Below are positions 9,231 to 18,100 of a DNA stretch of 64,000 bases, one piece after another (the stretch's first letter is position 1; each line of letters begins with the position of its first letter). The notes under the pieces were generated by a model. That model saw nothing but the letters and a program-made list of their open reading frames with translations, was not told where the DNA came from and did not search any database. Both the position numbers and the translations under genes were made by a program. The stretch comes from Polaribacter irgensii 23-P (GTDB lineage Bacteria > Bacteroidota > Bacteroidia > Flavobacteriales > Flavobacteriaceae): the NCBI RefSeq assembly GCF_000153225.1, contig NZ_CH724148.1, positions 2,188,842 to 2,252,841 of the forward strand, given 5' to 3'.

Positions 9231-9308
9231 CGTTGCATTTCCAAAATGCTATATAACGGTCAGTCTCCGACTGAAAGTTATGTCCGAAATAAGAAAAACG
9301 TTGCATTT
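9231..9308. repeat. Direct repeats CGTTGCATTT flanking an imperfect hairpin
   Basis: CGTTGCATTT occurs at 9231-9240 and again at 9299-9308. Between them, 9254-9280 folds as TAAC-GG-TCAGTC, loop TCC, GACTGA-AA-GTTA: six plus four base pairs around a GG/AA internal loop. The layout resembles a small non-autonomous element or a repeat-associated hairpin; no second copy was noticed in the window, so its nature is open. Confidence 0.4.
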
Positions 9309-9532
9309 TACTTAAATAAGTTACACAAATGTAAATTATTTTTGAATATAAAAAACAAAATTTTAAAAAAAATGAAAATTATTTTTGAGCAGTGTTTCGT
9401 TTGCTACATTCATGTAATGAGTACTTTAGAACCGAATGCTCATAAAATAAAAGAGGTAGTTAAAATAAAGAACCTTTGACGCTAGCGCTCTTAGGCTTTT
9501 ATCTCAAGAATAAAGGGGGGTCTGTGTAAAAA

Positions 9533-9563
9533 GATAAAAGGACTGAAAATTCAGTCCTTTTAG
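9533..9563 (-). terminator. Terminator after the helicase gene
   Basis: Arms AAAAGGACTGAA and TTCAGTCCTTTT abut with a two-base loop; on the minus strand the stem is followed by T-rich sequence. It lies just after the helicase stop at 9573. Confidence 0.75.
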
Positions 9564-9572
9564 TTGTATTGT

Positions 9573-11123
9573 TTATTCTTCAATAGGCGGATGCCCGTGA
9601 ATTTTCTCAAAATCTTCATCAAAATTTGTACGCAAATACGCATTTAGTTTTTTTCGATAATCATCTTTTAACCAGGTTACAAAATTGTGTGTACTCTTTG
9701 AAATACATTTTGCGTACCTGTTAATGCGGTCATCGATTTCCTCTCCTATCAATTTGACCAATATCAAGGCATCAAAAACATCTTCACTATTTTCGATACA
9801 CATTTTTGCATGATGTACAATTGATTTTTCTAAGACTCTTTTTGAGGATTCTCCTGCTTTTACAGTATCGATATACACTTTTTTCATATCGAAATAGGTA
9901 TCCGTAGATTTTTCAAATTCCTTTTTGATGTCTCCAGGAAATTCATACCTAAACGTATTCTCTATTTCTTCATCTGAAAGAATTGCATCTAAATAGTAGT
10001 CCGGTGCTCTGAACATTTTTTGCCAATCTAAATCTGCTCCCCAAGGACCAAATCGATGAAAGTTATTTCCAAGGTCAATGACTTCAAAAGTATTTTTCTC
10101 TCCAAAAATACGAGAACCACGACCAATCATTTGATAGTATAATGTAAGTGATTTTGTTGCTCTATTTAGGATGATTGCCTCAATACTGGGTTCATCAAAA
10201 CCCGTTGTTAAAATACTCACCGAGGTAATGATCGCGTTGGGGGTTTTATGAAACCATTTTAATATAAGCTCTCGCTCTTTTCTGGTATTGGTATTGTCTA
10301 AATGGGCAATCGGATATCCTGCTTTTTTAAATGCATGAAACACCTGTATAGAGGTGTTGATCCCATTGTTAAAAATTAATGTTTTTTTACCCTTTGCGGT
10401 CTCTTCGTATGCACTTACCAATTTTGAGAGCATGTCTGTATTCATGTACAGATCCTCAGAAGATTTCACCGTATAATCACCATTTGCGCCAACTTCTAAA
10501 GAAGTTAGCCCAACATTATATGAATACATGTTTGCTTGCGCTAAATAGCCACTTTCTATCAGGTGGTGAATGGGTTCTCCTACAAAGAGCTCTTGATAAT
10601 TTTCAAACATCGGTAATTTAATGTTTGAGCTCAAAGGAGTTGCTGTAACTCCCAAAACAAAGGCACCATCAAAAAATTTAAATATTTTTGTAAACGAGTT
10701 GTAATGTGCCTCATCTACAATAACGAGTCCAATATCAGAAATATCCAACTTGTCGTCTATCAACCTGTTTTTCAAAGTTTCTACCATCGCAACAAAACAA
10801 TAATAGTCGCTCTGGTCGTCTAATTGAGCAGTGCTATTAATTATTTTGTTATTCACACCAAACTCATCTAGCATTCTAGAGGTTTGTTTGCTCAATTCAA
10901 TTCGATGCGTTAGCACTAAAACCTTCTTTTTGAAAGTTTCTATGTATCGCCTTACTATTTCGGAGAAAATAACAGTCTTTCCACCTCCCGTTGGCAATTG
11001 ATATAATAAGTGATAATCTTGAGGTGCTGTTTCAAAACGATTAAAAATCTCTTGAAGTGCATCTTTTTGATACCCATATAATTCCTTACCTATTTTTACT
11101 TGTGAAGTGTTTGATTCTGACAA
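9573..11123 (-). CDS. DEAD/DEAH-box helicase (superfamily 2, SSL2/XPB-like)
   Basis: 516 residues, TTG start. Motifs in order: Q-like GYQKDALQEI, Walker A LPTGGGKTVIF, Walker B/II VDEAH, III GVTATPLS, and C-terminal IV-VI with TTGFDEP and YYQMIGRGSR. An approximately 150-residue C-terminal extension without a recognised domain follows. ATP-dependent nucleic-acid unwinding is expected; family members are annotated as RAD25/SSL2-type or type III restriction Res-subunit-like helicases, but there is no methylase or nuclease partner here, so a restriction role is unlikely. Single gene with its own promoter element and terminator. Confidence 0.85.
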   Translation of the reverse strand: MSESNTSQVKIGKELYGYQKDALQEIFNRFETAPQDYHLLYQLPTGGGKTVIFSEIVRRYIETFKKKVLVLTHRIELSKQTSRMLDEFGVNNKIINSTAQLDDQSDYYCFVAMVETLKNRLIDDKLDISDIGLVIVDEAHYNSFTKIFKFFDGAFVLGVTATPLSSNIKLPMFENYQELFVGEPIHHLIESGYLAQANMYSYNVGLTSLEVGANGDYTVKSSEDLYMNTDMLSKLVSAYEETAKGKKTLIFNNGINTSIQVFHAFKKAGYPIAHLDNTNTRKERELILKWFHKTPNAIITSVSILTTGFDEPSIEAIILNRATKSLTLYYQMIGRGSRIFGEKNTFEVIDLGNNFHRFGPWGADLDWQKMFRAPDYYLDAILSDEEIENTFRYEFPGDIKKEFEKSTDTYFDMKKVYIDTVKAGESSKRVLEKSIVHHAKMCIENSEDVFDALILVKLIGEEIDDRINRYAKCISKSTHNFVTWLKDDYRKKLNAYLRTNFDEDFEKIHGHPPIEE

Positions 11124-11142
11124 CGGTTAAAAATTTGAAATA

Positions 11143-11150
11143 CAAAAGTA
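11143..11150 (-). promoter_or_regulatory. Candidate -7 element of the helicase gene
   Basis: TACTTTTG on the minus strand, a perfect TAnnTTTG match 20 bases upstream of the TTG start, which supports that start. Confidence 0.5.
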
Positions 11151-11181
11151 AGACTTAAAATAGGTTTTTCCCAGATTTAAA

Positions 11182-11583
11182 CTATATAAATCGCGATAAA
11201 TTTATTAGTGTAATGTCATTATGCGAAGCATCGTGCACAGAATTTCCATTTCGGACTACAATTACTTGAGGCGATGCATGCGTTACTTCAAAAGTTACAC
11301 CAATCTCTGCCGAAATATCTTTGTGATTTAGTAAGTCTAAATAATACACTTTTAAATGTTCGTGCTCCGCTGTAAATAGTTGCTCAAATTGCTTGATAAC
11401 CATGCGACTAATTCCACATCTTGTAGAATGTTTAAAAATTAATACAGCACCTGTATGCGACTCTTTTTTTATAGTTTCTAATTGTTCTAAAGTAGTTAGC
11501 GGAAGAAAATTTAAAAAGGATTTTTTTTCTGTTTTTTCTTCTTCATTTTCTTTGCTACCAAACATTTTATTAAATATACTCAT
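11182..11583 (-). CDS. ytxJ: Bacillithiol-system redox protein YtxJ
   Basis: 133 residues, cytosolic, thioredoxin-like. The motif FKHSTRCGISRMVIKQF carries a single active-site Cys (TRCGIS), as in the monothiol YtxJ family, which is linked genomically to bacillithiol (removal of bacillithiol from protein thiols). The N-terminal 30 residues are charged and low-complexity. Presence of YtxJ suggests that this organism makes bacillithiol, as many Flavobacteriia do; no bacillithiol synthesis gene is in the window. Confidence 0.88.
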   Translation of the reverse strand: MSIFNKMFGSKENEEEKTEKKSFLNFLPLTTLEQLETIKKESHTGAVLIFKHSTRCGISRMVIKQFEQLFTAEHEHLKVYYLDLLNHKDISAEIGVTFEVTHASPQVIVVRNGNSVHDASHNDITLINLSRFI

Positions 11584-11609
11584 GTTGTCTTTTTTATTGT
11601 TTTCTTTTA

Positions 11610-11617
11610 CAAAGATA
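11610..11617 (-). promoter_or_regulatory. Candidate -7 element of ytxJ
   Basis: TATCTTTG on the minus strand, an exact TAnnTTTG match 27 bases upstream of the ATG. Confidence 0.5.
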
Positions 11618-11833
11618 CGGAACTTTTAGCCGTCATAAAGTTAGGAATACAGATACTTTGCATCGCTGTATTCTCTTTACGATATGCTATTTCTTACGTA
11701 TTTAAAATTATACGTAAATGAGATGTGCATGCACAAGAGCCTTTTAAAATAGCACATGATACGTTCAAGAAGATGCGGTATTCATCGCATGAATGTTCTT
11801 TTTTATCTATATTCGTGTTTTCAACTAGTTGCT

Positions 11834-12325
11834 ATGAAAAAATCTTTATTTTTGTGTGTATTTCTTTTAATTTGCGCTTGTACTTCGGAAGAAATAACAA
11901 CGTATTATTTAATTCGGCATGCCGAAAAAGATCGCACCGATGCAACAAATAAAAATCCAAGTTTAAATTCAGAAGGTTTGATAAGAGCCAAAAAATGGAT
12001 GCATTATTTTGACGCAATTGAATTGGACGCTATATACTCCACCGACTATAACAGAACAAAACAAACAGGAACACCTACAGCAGCTCAAAAAAAATTACCC
12101 ATTCAAACGTATGATCCTAGCAATATGTATGACTCTACTTTTATAAAAGCAACATACGGAAAGTCTGTTTTAATTGTAGGTCATAGCAATACCACTCCTA
12201 ATCTTGTTAATTTAATTCTTAAAGAAAAGACCTATAAGAATATGAAAGATACCGACAATTCAAGTGTGTACATCGTTACCATACAGGGAACAAAGAAAAC
12301 GTGTCGGATTATGCGTGTGCAGTAA
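11834..12325 (+). CDS. Histidine phosphatase (SixA/phosphoglycerate mutase-like) lipoprotein
   Basis: 163 residues from the ATG of MKKSLFLCVFLLICAC; an in-frame upstream start at 11756 is less likely because this one gives a clean lipoprotein signal with lipobox LICAC. The mature protein has the phosphohistidine motif YLIRHAEKD, STDYNRTKQT and the second catalytic His in VGHSNTTPNLV. It is therefore a branch-1 histidine phosphatase anchored in the envelope; the substrate is unknown. It converges on the next gene with 2 bases between the stops. Confidence 0.87.
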   Translation: MKKSLFLCVFLLICACTSEEITTYYLIRHAEKDRTDATNKNPSLNSEGLIRAKKWMHYFDAIELDAIYSTDYNRTKQTGTPTAAQKKLPIQTYDPSNMYDSTFIKATYGKSVLIVGHSNTTPNLVNLILKEKTYKNMKDTDNSSVYIVTIQGTKKTCRIMRVQ

Positions 12326-12327
12326 GG

Positions 12328-13065
12328 TTACAATTGCACTTCAATCATCTCTAAATTAATTTCAGACACTTTTTTTAATCCGGCATTTTCATAAGCCGAA
12401 TCGATATATTTTAATAGGATTCCAGATATTACAGGTTCATAATTATTATAATTTACAAACCGAATACCACTGTTGATTGATCGGTCTTTTACTTCTCTAA
12501 ATCGCATTCCTCCGCCATTAGTATGATAGGAATAGGCCAAATAATCAATTAAAAAACTCTCTTTTCCAATCCAATAAATAAAAACATCATCAAAGTCCTC
12601 ACCTCCCCCGTTTTCATAAAAACTAACTTCTATTTTATAATATTCTTTGCCTTTAATACGAACTGACTTTAATCGTTTTTTTTGAACCGCCGCATCATTC
12701 AAACCAAAAGGAAGAACCGAAAAATAGTGCACAGAATTTACAGAGTTGCTAAAGTTGTTGCTTAAAGAGTCGGATATTACAACTCTTTTTTCATTTATAA
12801 ATCTTTGATATCCAGAATTTGATAAAATTTCACGAACCTTCAAACTGTCTGTAGTCAAATAGTGTCTAGAAAGCTCAAAAGCTCCATTTTTTCGAACAGC
12901 AGCGTACTCTTTATCTCTAAATACAAACTTAATTTTGGCATTTGCTACCTTTTCTGCACCTGAGTAACGCATGCTTTTTTCAATAATTTCTACTGCAGTT
13001 AACTCTATTTTTTTGGGATTGCATGCGAGTAAAAGTAATAATAATAAAAAAGCACTTAGTTTCAT
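12328..13065 (-). CDS. Lipoprotein, DUF6503-like
   Basis: 245 residues with a lipoprotein signal (MKLSAFLLLLLLLACNP, Cys15). The mature part is beta-rich, with VVISDSLSNN, YYKIEVSFYENGGGEDF and a run of aromatic residues resembling LolA/outer-membrane lipoprotein-sorting-like folds. It matches my memory of the flavobacterial DUF6503 family; no activity is known. Divergent from smpB with about 100 bases between. Confidence 0.75.
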   Translation of the reverse strand: MKLSAFLLLLLLLACNPKKIELTAVEIIEKSMRYSGAEKVANAKIKFVFRDKEYAAVRKNGAFELSRHYLTTDSLKVREILSNSGYQRFINEKRVVISDSLSNNFSNSVNSVHYFSVLPFGLNDAAVQKKRLKSVRIKGKEYYKIEVSFYENGGGEDFDDVFIYWIGKESFLIDYLAYSYHTNGGGMRFREVKDRSINSGIRFVNYNNYEPVISGILLKYIDSAYENAGLKKVSEINLEMIEVQL

Positions 13066-13098
13066 CTCAATTTGTTTTAAAGGATCTCAAATAGATGT

Positions 13099-13106
13099 CA
13101 AAATTA
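13099..13106 (-). promoter_or_regulatory. Candidate -7 element of the DUF6503-like lipoprotein gene
   Basis: TAATTTTG on the minus strand, 33 bases upstream of the ATG; it lies back to back with the smpB element. Confidence 0.45.
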
Positions 13107-13131
13107 CATTTCTTTCGTGGATGTAAACATG

Positions 13132-13139
13132 TATCTTTG
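13132..13139 (+). promoter_or_regulatory. Candidate -7 element of smpB
   Basis: TATCTTTG, an exact TAnnTTTG match 23 bases upstream of the ATG at 13163. Confidence 0.5.
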
Positions 13140-13162
13140 TTAAAATTAAAAATTGATTATTG

Positions 13163-13621
13163 ATGGTTCAAAAAAACATCAACATACAGAATAAAAAAGC
13201 GCGTTTTGAATTTGAAATTCTTGACAAATTCGTGGCTGGAATTCAACTAACTGGAACTGAAATAAAATCCATACGTTTGAGTCAGGCGAGAATTACAGAG
13301 AGTTTTTGTGAATTTAATGAAGGTGGCGAATTGTTCATTGTAAATATGTACATTCAAGAATATATGTTTGGTCACCAGTTCAATCACAAACCAAAAAGTG
13401 AGCGAAGATTGTTGCTAAACAAACGCGAATTGCGCAGTTTAAAAAGGGATGTGGAAGCAAAAGGGAATACCATTGTGCCCTTAAAATTATTTATTAATGA
13501 CCGAGGTTTTGCCAAATTAGAAATTGCGCTAGCAAAAGGAAAGCAAACACATGACAAACGGGAAGTGATGAAAGACCGAGATAATAAACGTGACTTAGCG
13601 AGAATTAAAAAGAATTTCTAA
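13163..13621 (+). CDS. smpB: SsrA-binding protein
   Basis: Binds tmRNA and brings it to stalled ribosomes in trans-translation. 152 residues beginning at ATG 13163 (a TTG one codon upstream is also in frame). Conserved SmpB features: AGIQLTGTEIKSIR, ESFCEF, RRLLLNKREL, LFINDRGFAKLEIALAKGK and the basic C-terminal tail KREVMKDRDNKRDLARIKK. Length is standard. Confidence 0.97.
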   Translation: MVQKNINIQNKKARFEFEILDKFVAGIQLTGTEIKSIRLSQARITESFCEFNEGGELFIVNMYIQEYMFGHQFNHKPKSERRLLLNKRELRSLKRDVEAKGNTIVPLKLFINDRGFAKLEIALAKGKQTHDKREVMKDRDNKRDLARIKKNF

Positions 13622-13634
13622 TAGAAATTAATGA

Positions 13635-14561
13635 TCAAGGTTTTATCGATTCATCTGCAGTTACTTTCGCAATTCTCTTGCGCGAGGTTATAAAGTAGAC
13701 ACCAGATAATAAAATTACAGAAGCGATTATAGATTGCAGTGTCAACACTTCGTTTAGCACATACCATCCTAGTAGCATTGCAATAATAGGATTTACAAAA
13801 GCCGAAGTTGCCACTTTTTCTGTGGAAACCGTTTTTAATAAATAGTTAAAGGACGTAAACGCTACAATACTGCCAAAAAAGATAAGAAACAGCATTGATA
13901 ATTGCAAGTCTGTACTCCAACTTAAAGGTGGCAACCACGTTTCATTAAAAATTAAACTTCCCACTAGCAGCATAGTTCCAGCAGCTAACATTTGATAGCC
14001 AGTGCTCACAAAAAAGCTTTGGGGCAAATTTGCTTTTGAAACAAAAACACTGCCATAACTCCAACTCAATACACAAGTAAAAATCATAAAAATACCTAAG
14101 AGACTTCCTTCTGATGCAGTAATATCTTGCTGGCTCACTAATAAGTACATTCCGAGCAAACCAAGTAAGACCCCAAAAATAGATTTTTTTTGCATGGGCT
14201 TTCGATCTACTAAACGCATCAGCAAAAGCACAAATAAAGGTTGGGTAGAAGCGAGTAAGGCTGCAAACCCACTATCTACATATTTTAAGGCCCATACGAA
14301 CACACCGTTCCCATATACTAAAAATAAAAATCCAGCGATACAGCAATTTAAAAACTGCTTTTTAGAAATTTTTAAATTAAGCTTTAAAAATTTAGCAATA
14401 ATCAGTATCAATGTACCCGCCGTCATAAAGCGAATGAAACCTATAAAAAAGGGATCTATTTCGGTAACCACAATCTTATTAAATACATAGGTAGAACCCC
14501 AAATCACATAAATTGAAATGAATGCGATGATGATCAGTATTTGCGATTTGTGAGATTTCAT
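13635..14561 (-). CDS. EamA/DMT-family transporter
   Basis: 308 residues with about ten hydrophobic helices forming two EamA repeats. N-terminal YVIWGSTYVFNKIVV and the second-repeat AFVNPIIAMLLGWYVLNE are typical of the 10-TMS drug/metabolite exporter family in the inner membrane. Substrates of this group are mostly amino acids or metabolites; none can be assigned here. It sits between smpB and the histidine operon without being part of either. Confidence 0.85.
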   Translation of the reverse strand: MKSHKSQILIIIAFISIYVIWGSTYVFNKIVVTEIDPFFIGFIRFMTAGTLILIIAKFLKLNLKISKKQFLNCCIAGFLFLVYGNGVFVWALKYVDSGFAALLASTQPLFVLLLMRLVDRKPMQKKSIFGVLLGLLGMYLLVSQQDITASEGSLLGIFMIFTCVLSWSYGSVFVSKANLPQSFFVSTGYQMLAAGTMLLVGSLIFNETWLPPLSWSTDLQLSMLFLIFFGSIVAFTSFNYLLKTVSTEKVATSAFVNPIIAMLLGWYVLNEVLTLQSIIASVILLSGVYFITSRKRIAKVTADESIKP

Positions 14562-14747
14562 ATTGGCTTTTTTGGAAGTGAAAATAATACTATTATTTTA
14601 TTAATTGCATTTTTTTTATCGCAAACTGCAATGGTCTTGTAAACTCTGAATGCCGCAGATAGGGCACGTAATTGAAAGGTTAAATTCCAATTAAAAAATG
14701 CGCAATACTTTCTTTATTTGAGCATTTTAAGATTTCAAAGTGTCGAA

Positions 14748-15347
14748 TTACTTTTGTCTTCCAATCAATTCTGCTTCAATATCTTTTAACGTAAAGCCTT
14801 TTGCCTGTAGGAGCATTAAATAATGAAATAACAGATCTGCGGACTCATATAAAAACAATGGGTCATTTGAATCCATTGCCTCAATAACAGTTTCTACTGC
14901 TTCCTCTCCTACTTTTTGGGCTATTTTATTGATCCCTTTGTCGAATAAACTAGCCACGTACGATTTTTCTACATCTTTGTTTGCTACGCGCTCCGCAATG
15001 GTTTTTTCTAAAGTTGAAAAGAATCCATAATTCGGGGTGTTTTCCTCATTCCAGCAAGTATCTGTGCCTGTATGACATGTAGGGCCTTTTGGGTGAACCG
15101 AAATCAACAAGCTATCACTGTCGCAGTCCAATTTATAATCAACCAATTGCAATGTATTCCCACTCTCTTCGCCTTTGGTCCACAATCGGTTTTTAGACCG
15201 AGAGTAAAAAGTTACTAATTTTGTTTCTTTCGTTTTTTCAAAAGCTTCTGCATTCATATATCCTAGCATCAAAACATTTTTTGTGGTTGCATCTTGAATA
15301 ATCGCAGGGACTAAGCCGTCATTATTTTTGTTAAAATCTATATTCAT
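14748..15347 (-). CDS. hisIE: Bifunctional phosphoribosyl-AMP cyclohydrolase / phosphoribosyl-ATP pyrophosphatase
   Basis: Steps 2 and 3 of histidine synthesis. Of 199 residues, 1-110 are HisI (TFYSRSKNRLWTKGEESGN; metal-binding DCDSDSLL and GPTCHTGTDTCW) and 115-199 are HisE (helical MazG-like fold, GEEAVETVIEAMD). The HisI-HisE fusion is usual in Bacteroidota. Last gene of the his operon; its ATG overlaps the stop of the GNAT gene by one base (TAATG), so translation is coupled. Confidence 0.96.
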   Translation of the reverse strand: MNIDFNKNNDGLVPAIIQDATTKNVLMLGYMNAEAFEKTKETKLVTFYSRSKNRLWTKGEESGNTLQLVDYKLDCDSDSLLISVHPKGPTCHTGTDTCWNEENTPNYGFFSTLEKTIAERVANKDVEKSYVASLFDKGINKIAQKVGEEAVETVIEAMDSNDPLFLYESADLLFHYLMLLQAKGFTLKDIEAELIGRQK

Positions 15348-15808
15348 TATTTCAAATTTAATATCATTTTTACGTCGGCAGATTCATAACAAGAATCTGT
15401 GATTTCGACATGTAAGAACCCTAATTTCTCATAGAGCTGTATGGCATTTTTTAATTTACTACTGGTTTCTAAAGTAATACGATGTGCTTTTTTCTCCTTA
15501 CAAATATCAATGCAAACTTGCATTAATGTGCGTCCAATGCCCAATCCTTTGTATCCCTCAAGAACTCCTAATTTCATAATCTCAAAAGTATTGTTTTCCG
15601 ATGGAATCAGACTAACGGTCCCTACAACTTTTTGCGTATAATGTGCTAGAAAAATAAAGCCTCCTGCATGTATATATTTTTTGGGATTCTCTATTAAATC
15701 AGCATCCGCTTCTTCGTACAACCCATAGGCATGTAACCATTCTAAAGAAATTTCTTTAAATTGCTGCTGATAGTGCTCTTCATACTTTTTTATTTCTAAT
15801 GCCTTCAT
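15347..15808 (-). CDS. GNAT-family N-acetyltransferase inside the his operon
   Basis: 153 residues forming a complete GNAT domain, with the acetyl-CoA loop YKGLGIGRTLMQ and the C-terminal IQLYEKLGF. It lies between hisF and hisIE, 13 bases after hisF and overlapping hisIE by one base, so it is co-transcribed and co-translated with histidine genes. The acceptor is unknown. It is not a known histidine-pathway step; see findings. Confidence 0.85.
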   Translation of the reverse strand: MKALEIKKYEEHYQQQFKEISLEWLHAYGLYEEADADLIENPKKYIHAGGFIFLAHYTQKVVGTVSLIPSENNTFEIMKLGVLEGYKGLGIGRTLMQVCIDICKEKKAHRITLETSSKLKNAIQLYEKLGFLHVEITDSCYESADVKMILNLK

Positions 15809-15821
15809 CTCTTTTTAAAAG

Positions 15822-16577
15822 CTATAATCTAACGGGAATTAGATGTGTTTTTAAAGCTTGCTTCAACTCCAGTATTTTAATCTCTCCAAAATGAAAAACA
15901 CTGGCTGCTAGCGCTGCATCTGATTTACCTATTTTAAAAGTATCTACAAAGTGCTGCACGGTTCCCGCGCCACCTGACGCAATAATAGGAATGTTAAGCT
16001 CGGTAGATAATTTTACCAATGCTTCGTTTGCAAAACCTGCTTTTGTGCCATCGTTATTCATCGAGGTAAATAAAATTTCACCTGCGCCGCGTCTTTCTAC
16101 CTCTTTGGCCCATTCAAATAAGTTCAACTCTGTCGGAATGGTGCCCCCTGCTAAATGGACTCTCCACTCCCCTTCTATTTGCTTTGCATCAATAGCAACC
16201 ACCACACATTGGTTGCCAAATTTTTCTGCCAATTCATTCACCAATTCAGGTCTTTTTATAGCAGATGAATTTATCGAAACCTTATCAGCTCCTGATTTTA
16301 ACAACAAATCTACATCTGCTACCGAAGAAATTCCACCGCCTACAGTAAACGGAATATTTACTTGTTCAGCAACTTTTAAAACCATGTCTAACATTGTTTT
16401 TCGCCCTTCTAGCGTAGCAGAAATGTCTAAAAAAACCAATTCATCAGCTCCCAATTCAGCATACTGCTTTGCTAAAATAATAGGATCTCCAGCATCAATT
16501 AAATTCACGAAATTCACGCCTTTCACCGTCCTTCCGTTTTTAATATCTAAACAAGGTATTATTCTTTTTGTTAACAT
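15822..16577 (-). CDS. hisF: Imidazole glycerol phosphate synthase, cyclase subunit
   Basis: With HisH forms the synthase that converts PRFAR plus glutamine-derived ammonia to imidazole glycerol phosphate and AICAR. 251-residue TIM barrel. Motifs: [15 protein letters not shown] with catalytic Asp, [35 protein letters not shown] with second catalytic Asp, and IIASGGAG. Length is standard. Confidence 0.97.
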   Translation of the reverse strand: MLTKRIIPCLDIKNGRTVKGVNFVNLIDAGDPIILAKQYAELGADELVFLDISATLEGRKTMLDMVLKVAEQVNIPFTVGGGISSVADVDLLLKSGADKVSINSSAIKRPELVNELAEKFGNQCVVVAIDAKQIEGEWRVHLAGGTIPTELNLFEWAKEVERRGAGEILFTSMNNDGTKAGFANEALVKLSTELNIPIIASGGAGTVQHFVDTFKIGKSDAALAASVFHFGEIKILELKQALKTHLIPVRL

Positions 16578-16640
16578 AATTAATAGCTTTTAAAAGTTCC
16601 GGTAATTTCAAATTTTCTTAAAAATTACGCAACATGATAC

Positions 16641-17396
16641 TTAGTTCGTTACTATAAAATTCTCTAGCTGTTTCAAGGTAATTCTATTTTCATAAATCGC
16701 TTTTCCTATGATTACTCCCTCACAACCCATTCCTGCGAGTGTTGGCAATTCATCAAATGTTGAGATGCCTCCAGAAGCAATCAATTGTATTGATTCTCTT
16801 TTTATGTCTGCACTACATGCCTCTAAAATTTCTTTATAAATATCGAAACTTGGTCCTGATAGCATTCCATCTTTAGAAATGTCTGTACAGATTACATATT
16901 GAATTCCTTTTTGCTGATATCCTTTGATAAACGGAATTAAAGCGAACGCACTTTCCTGCTGCCAGCCATTGGTTGCTATTTTGCCTCCGAAAGCGTCAGG
17001 ATAGAAATCGGCACCTAAAATGATTTTCTCAGCACCATATTTCTCAATCCAGCTTTCAAACATCTCTTTATTTTTCACAGCAATGCTGCCACCTGTAATT
17101 TGGTGAGCACCAGAGTTGAACGCGATCTCTAAATCTTTGTCAGATTTTAAACCGCCTCCAAAATCAATTTTTAGTCCTGTTTTGCTGGCAATTTTCTCGA
17201 GTACCTTATGATTGACAATTTGACTTGCCTTTGCTCCATCTAAATCTACAACATGTAAATATTCAATACCTGCTGCCTCAAACTCTTTGGCAACTTCTAA
17301 AGGATGTTCGTTATATATTTTCTTCGTACTATAATCTCCTTTGGTCAGGCGAACACATTTGCCATCGATGATGTCTATGGCTGGAATTATTCTCAT
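16641..17396 (-). CDS. hisA: ProFAR isomerase
   Basis: Isomerises 5'ProFAR to PRFAR. 251-residue TIM barrel paralogous to His[16 protein letters not shown] with the catalytic Asp, [32 protein letters not shown] and LIASGGIST. It lies between hisH (74 bases upstream) and hisF (63 bases downstream). Confidence 0.97.
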   Translation of the reverse strand: MRIIPAIDIIDGKCVRLTKGDYSTKKIYNEHPLEVAKEFEAAGIEYLHVVDLDGAKASQIVNHKVLEKIASKTGLKIDFGGGLKSDKDLEIAFNSGAHQITGGSIAVKNKEMFESWIEKYGAEKIILGADFYPDAFGGKIATNGWQQESAFALIPFIKGYQQKGIQYVICTDISKDGMLSGPSFDIYKEILEACSADIKRESIQLIASGGISTFDELPTLAGMGCEGVIIGKAIYENRITLKQLENFIVTN

Positions 17397-17470
17397 TGTA
17401 TTACTTTTTATGAATCGATTGCGTTCAATTTATTTATATCCTCTCGCTACTACTTGCAGAGCGTTATTTG

Positions 17471-18052
17471 TTATAATCTTAAAAAATTCTCAAGAATTTT
17501 ACTTCCTTCAACACCACTTTTTTCTGGATGAAATTGGACTCCATAAAAATTATCTTTTCGCAATGCAGAAGCATAGGGTCTCTCATAATTTGTTGTCGCA
17601 ATTGCTTCTGTGCAATCCTCTGCATAAAAACTATGTACTAAGTACATGAACTCATTTTCTTTAATTCCTGTAAATAAGTCGGATTTTAAATTAGAAATAA
17701 CATTCCATCCCATCTGTGGTACTTTAACAGCACTGGAAAAACGTTTTATTGCAACATCAAAAATTCCCAAACCCTTTGTATTTCCCTCTTCTGAGAAATT
17801 ACACATCAATTGCATTCCCAGACAAATTCCTAAGACAGGTTGTTTTAGAGTTGGAATTACTGCATCCAAACCACTTTGCTGCAACATTTTCATCGCAGAA
17901 CTCGCTTCACCAACTCCCGGGAAAATTACTTTGTCAGCCGCTTTAATTTCATCAATATTATGTGACAATACAGCTTCAAATCCCAAACGCTTAAAAGCGA
18001 ATTGAATACTTTTTATGTTACCAGCCCCGTAATCTATAATTATAATTTTCAT
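17471..18052 (-). CDS. hisH: Imidazole glycerol phosphate synthase, glutaminase subunit
   Basis: 193-residue class I glutamine amidotransferase partner of HisF. Shows DYGAGNIKSI, oxyanion PGVGEA, the nucleophile Cys in VLGICLGMQLM and the His-Glu pair in GVQFHPEKSG. Confidence 0.97.
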   Translation of the reverse strand: MKIIIIDYGAGNIKSIQFAFKRLGFEAVLSHNIDEIKAADKVIFPGVGEASSAMKMLQQSGLDAVIPTLKQPVLGICLGMQLMCNFSEEGNTKGLGIFDVAIKRFSSAVKVPQMGWNVISNLKSDLFTGIKENEFMYLVHSFYAEDCTEAIATTNYERPYASALRKDNFYGVQFHPEKSGVEGSKILENFLRL

Positions 18053-18100
18053 TGTTCTTCATTTATAACCATTTGTTCGCAACAAATAGAAAAAGCTATT

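Larger units (their letters stand above)
9046..9572. other. Intergenic region, 527 bases, between speA and the helicase
   Basis: Upstream region of the polyamine operon plus the 3' side of the helicase gene. It contains an imperfect hairpin flanked by direct repeats (entry below) and a terminator. A 77-codon open frame at 9246-9479 is AT-rich, shows no domain or good ribosome site and is not accepted as a gene. Confidence 0.6.

Noticed and set aside
9246-9479. 77-codon frame between speA and the helicase gene
   Set aside because: Lys/Asn-rich composition follows the AT-rich DNA, no domain, signal or ribosome site; it overlaps the direct repeat and hairpin.
9573-11123. Restriction-modification or phage-defence role for the helicase
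   Set aside because: No methylase, nuclease or other defence gene within several kilobases and no extra defence domain seen.
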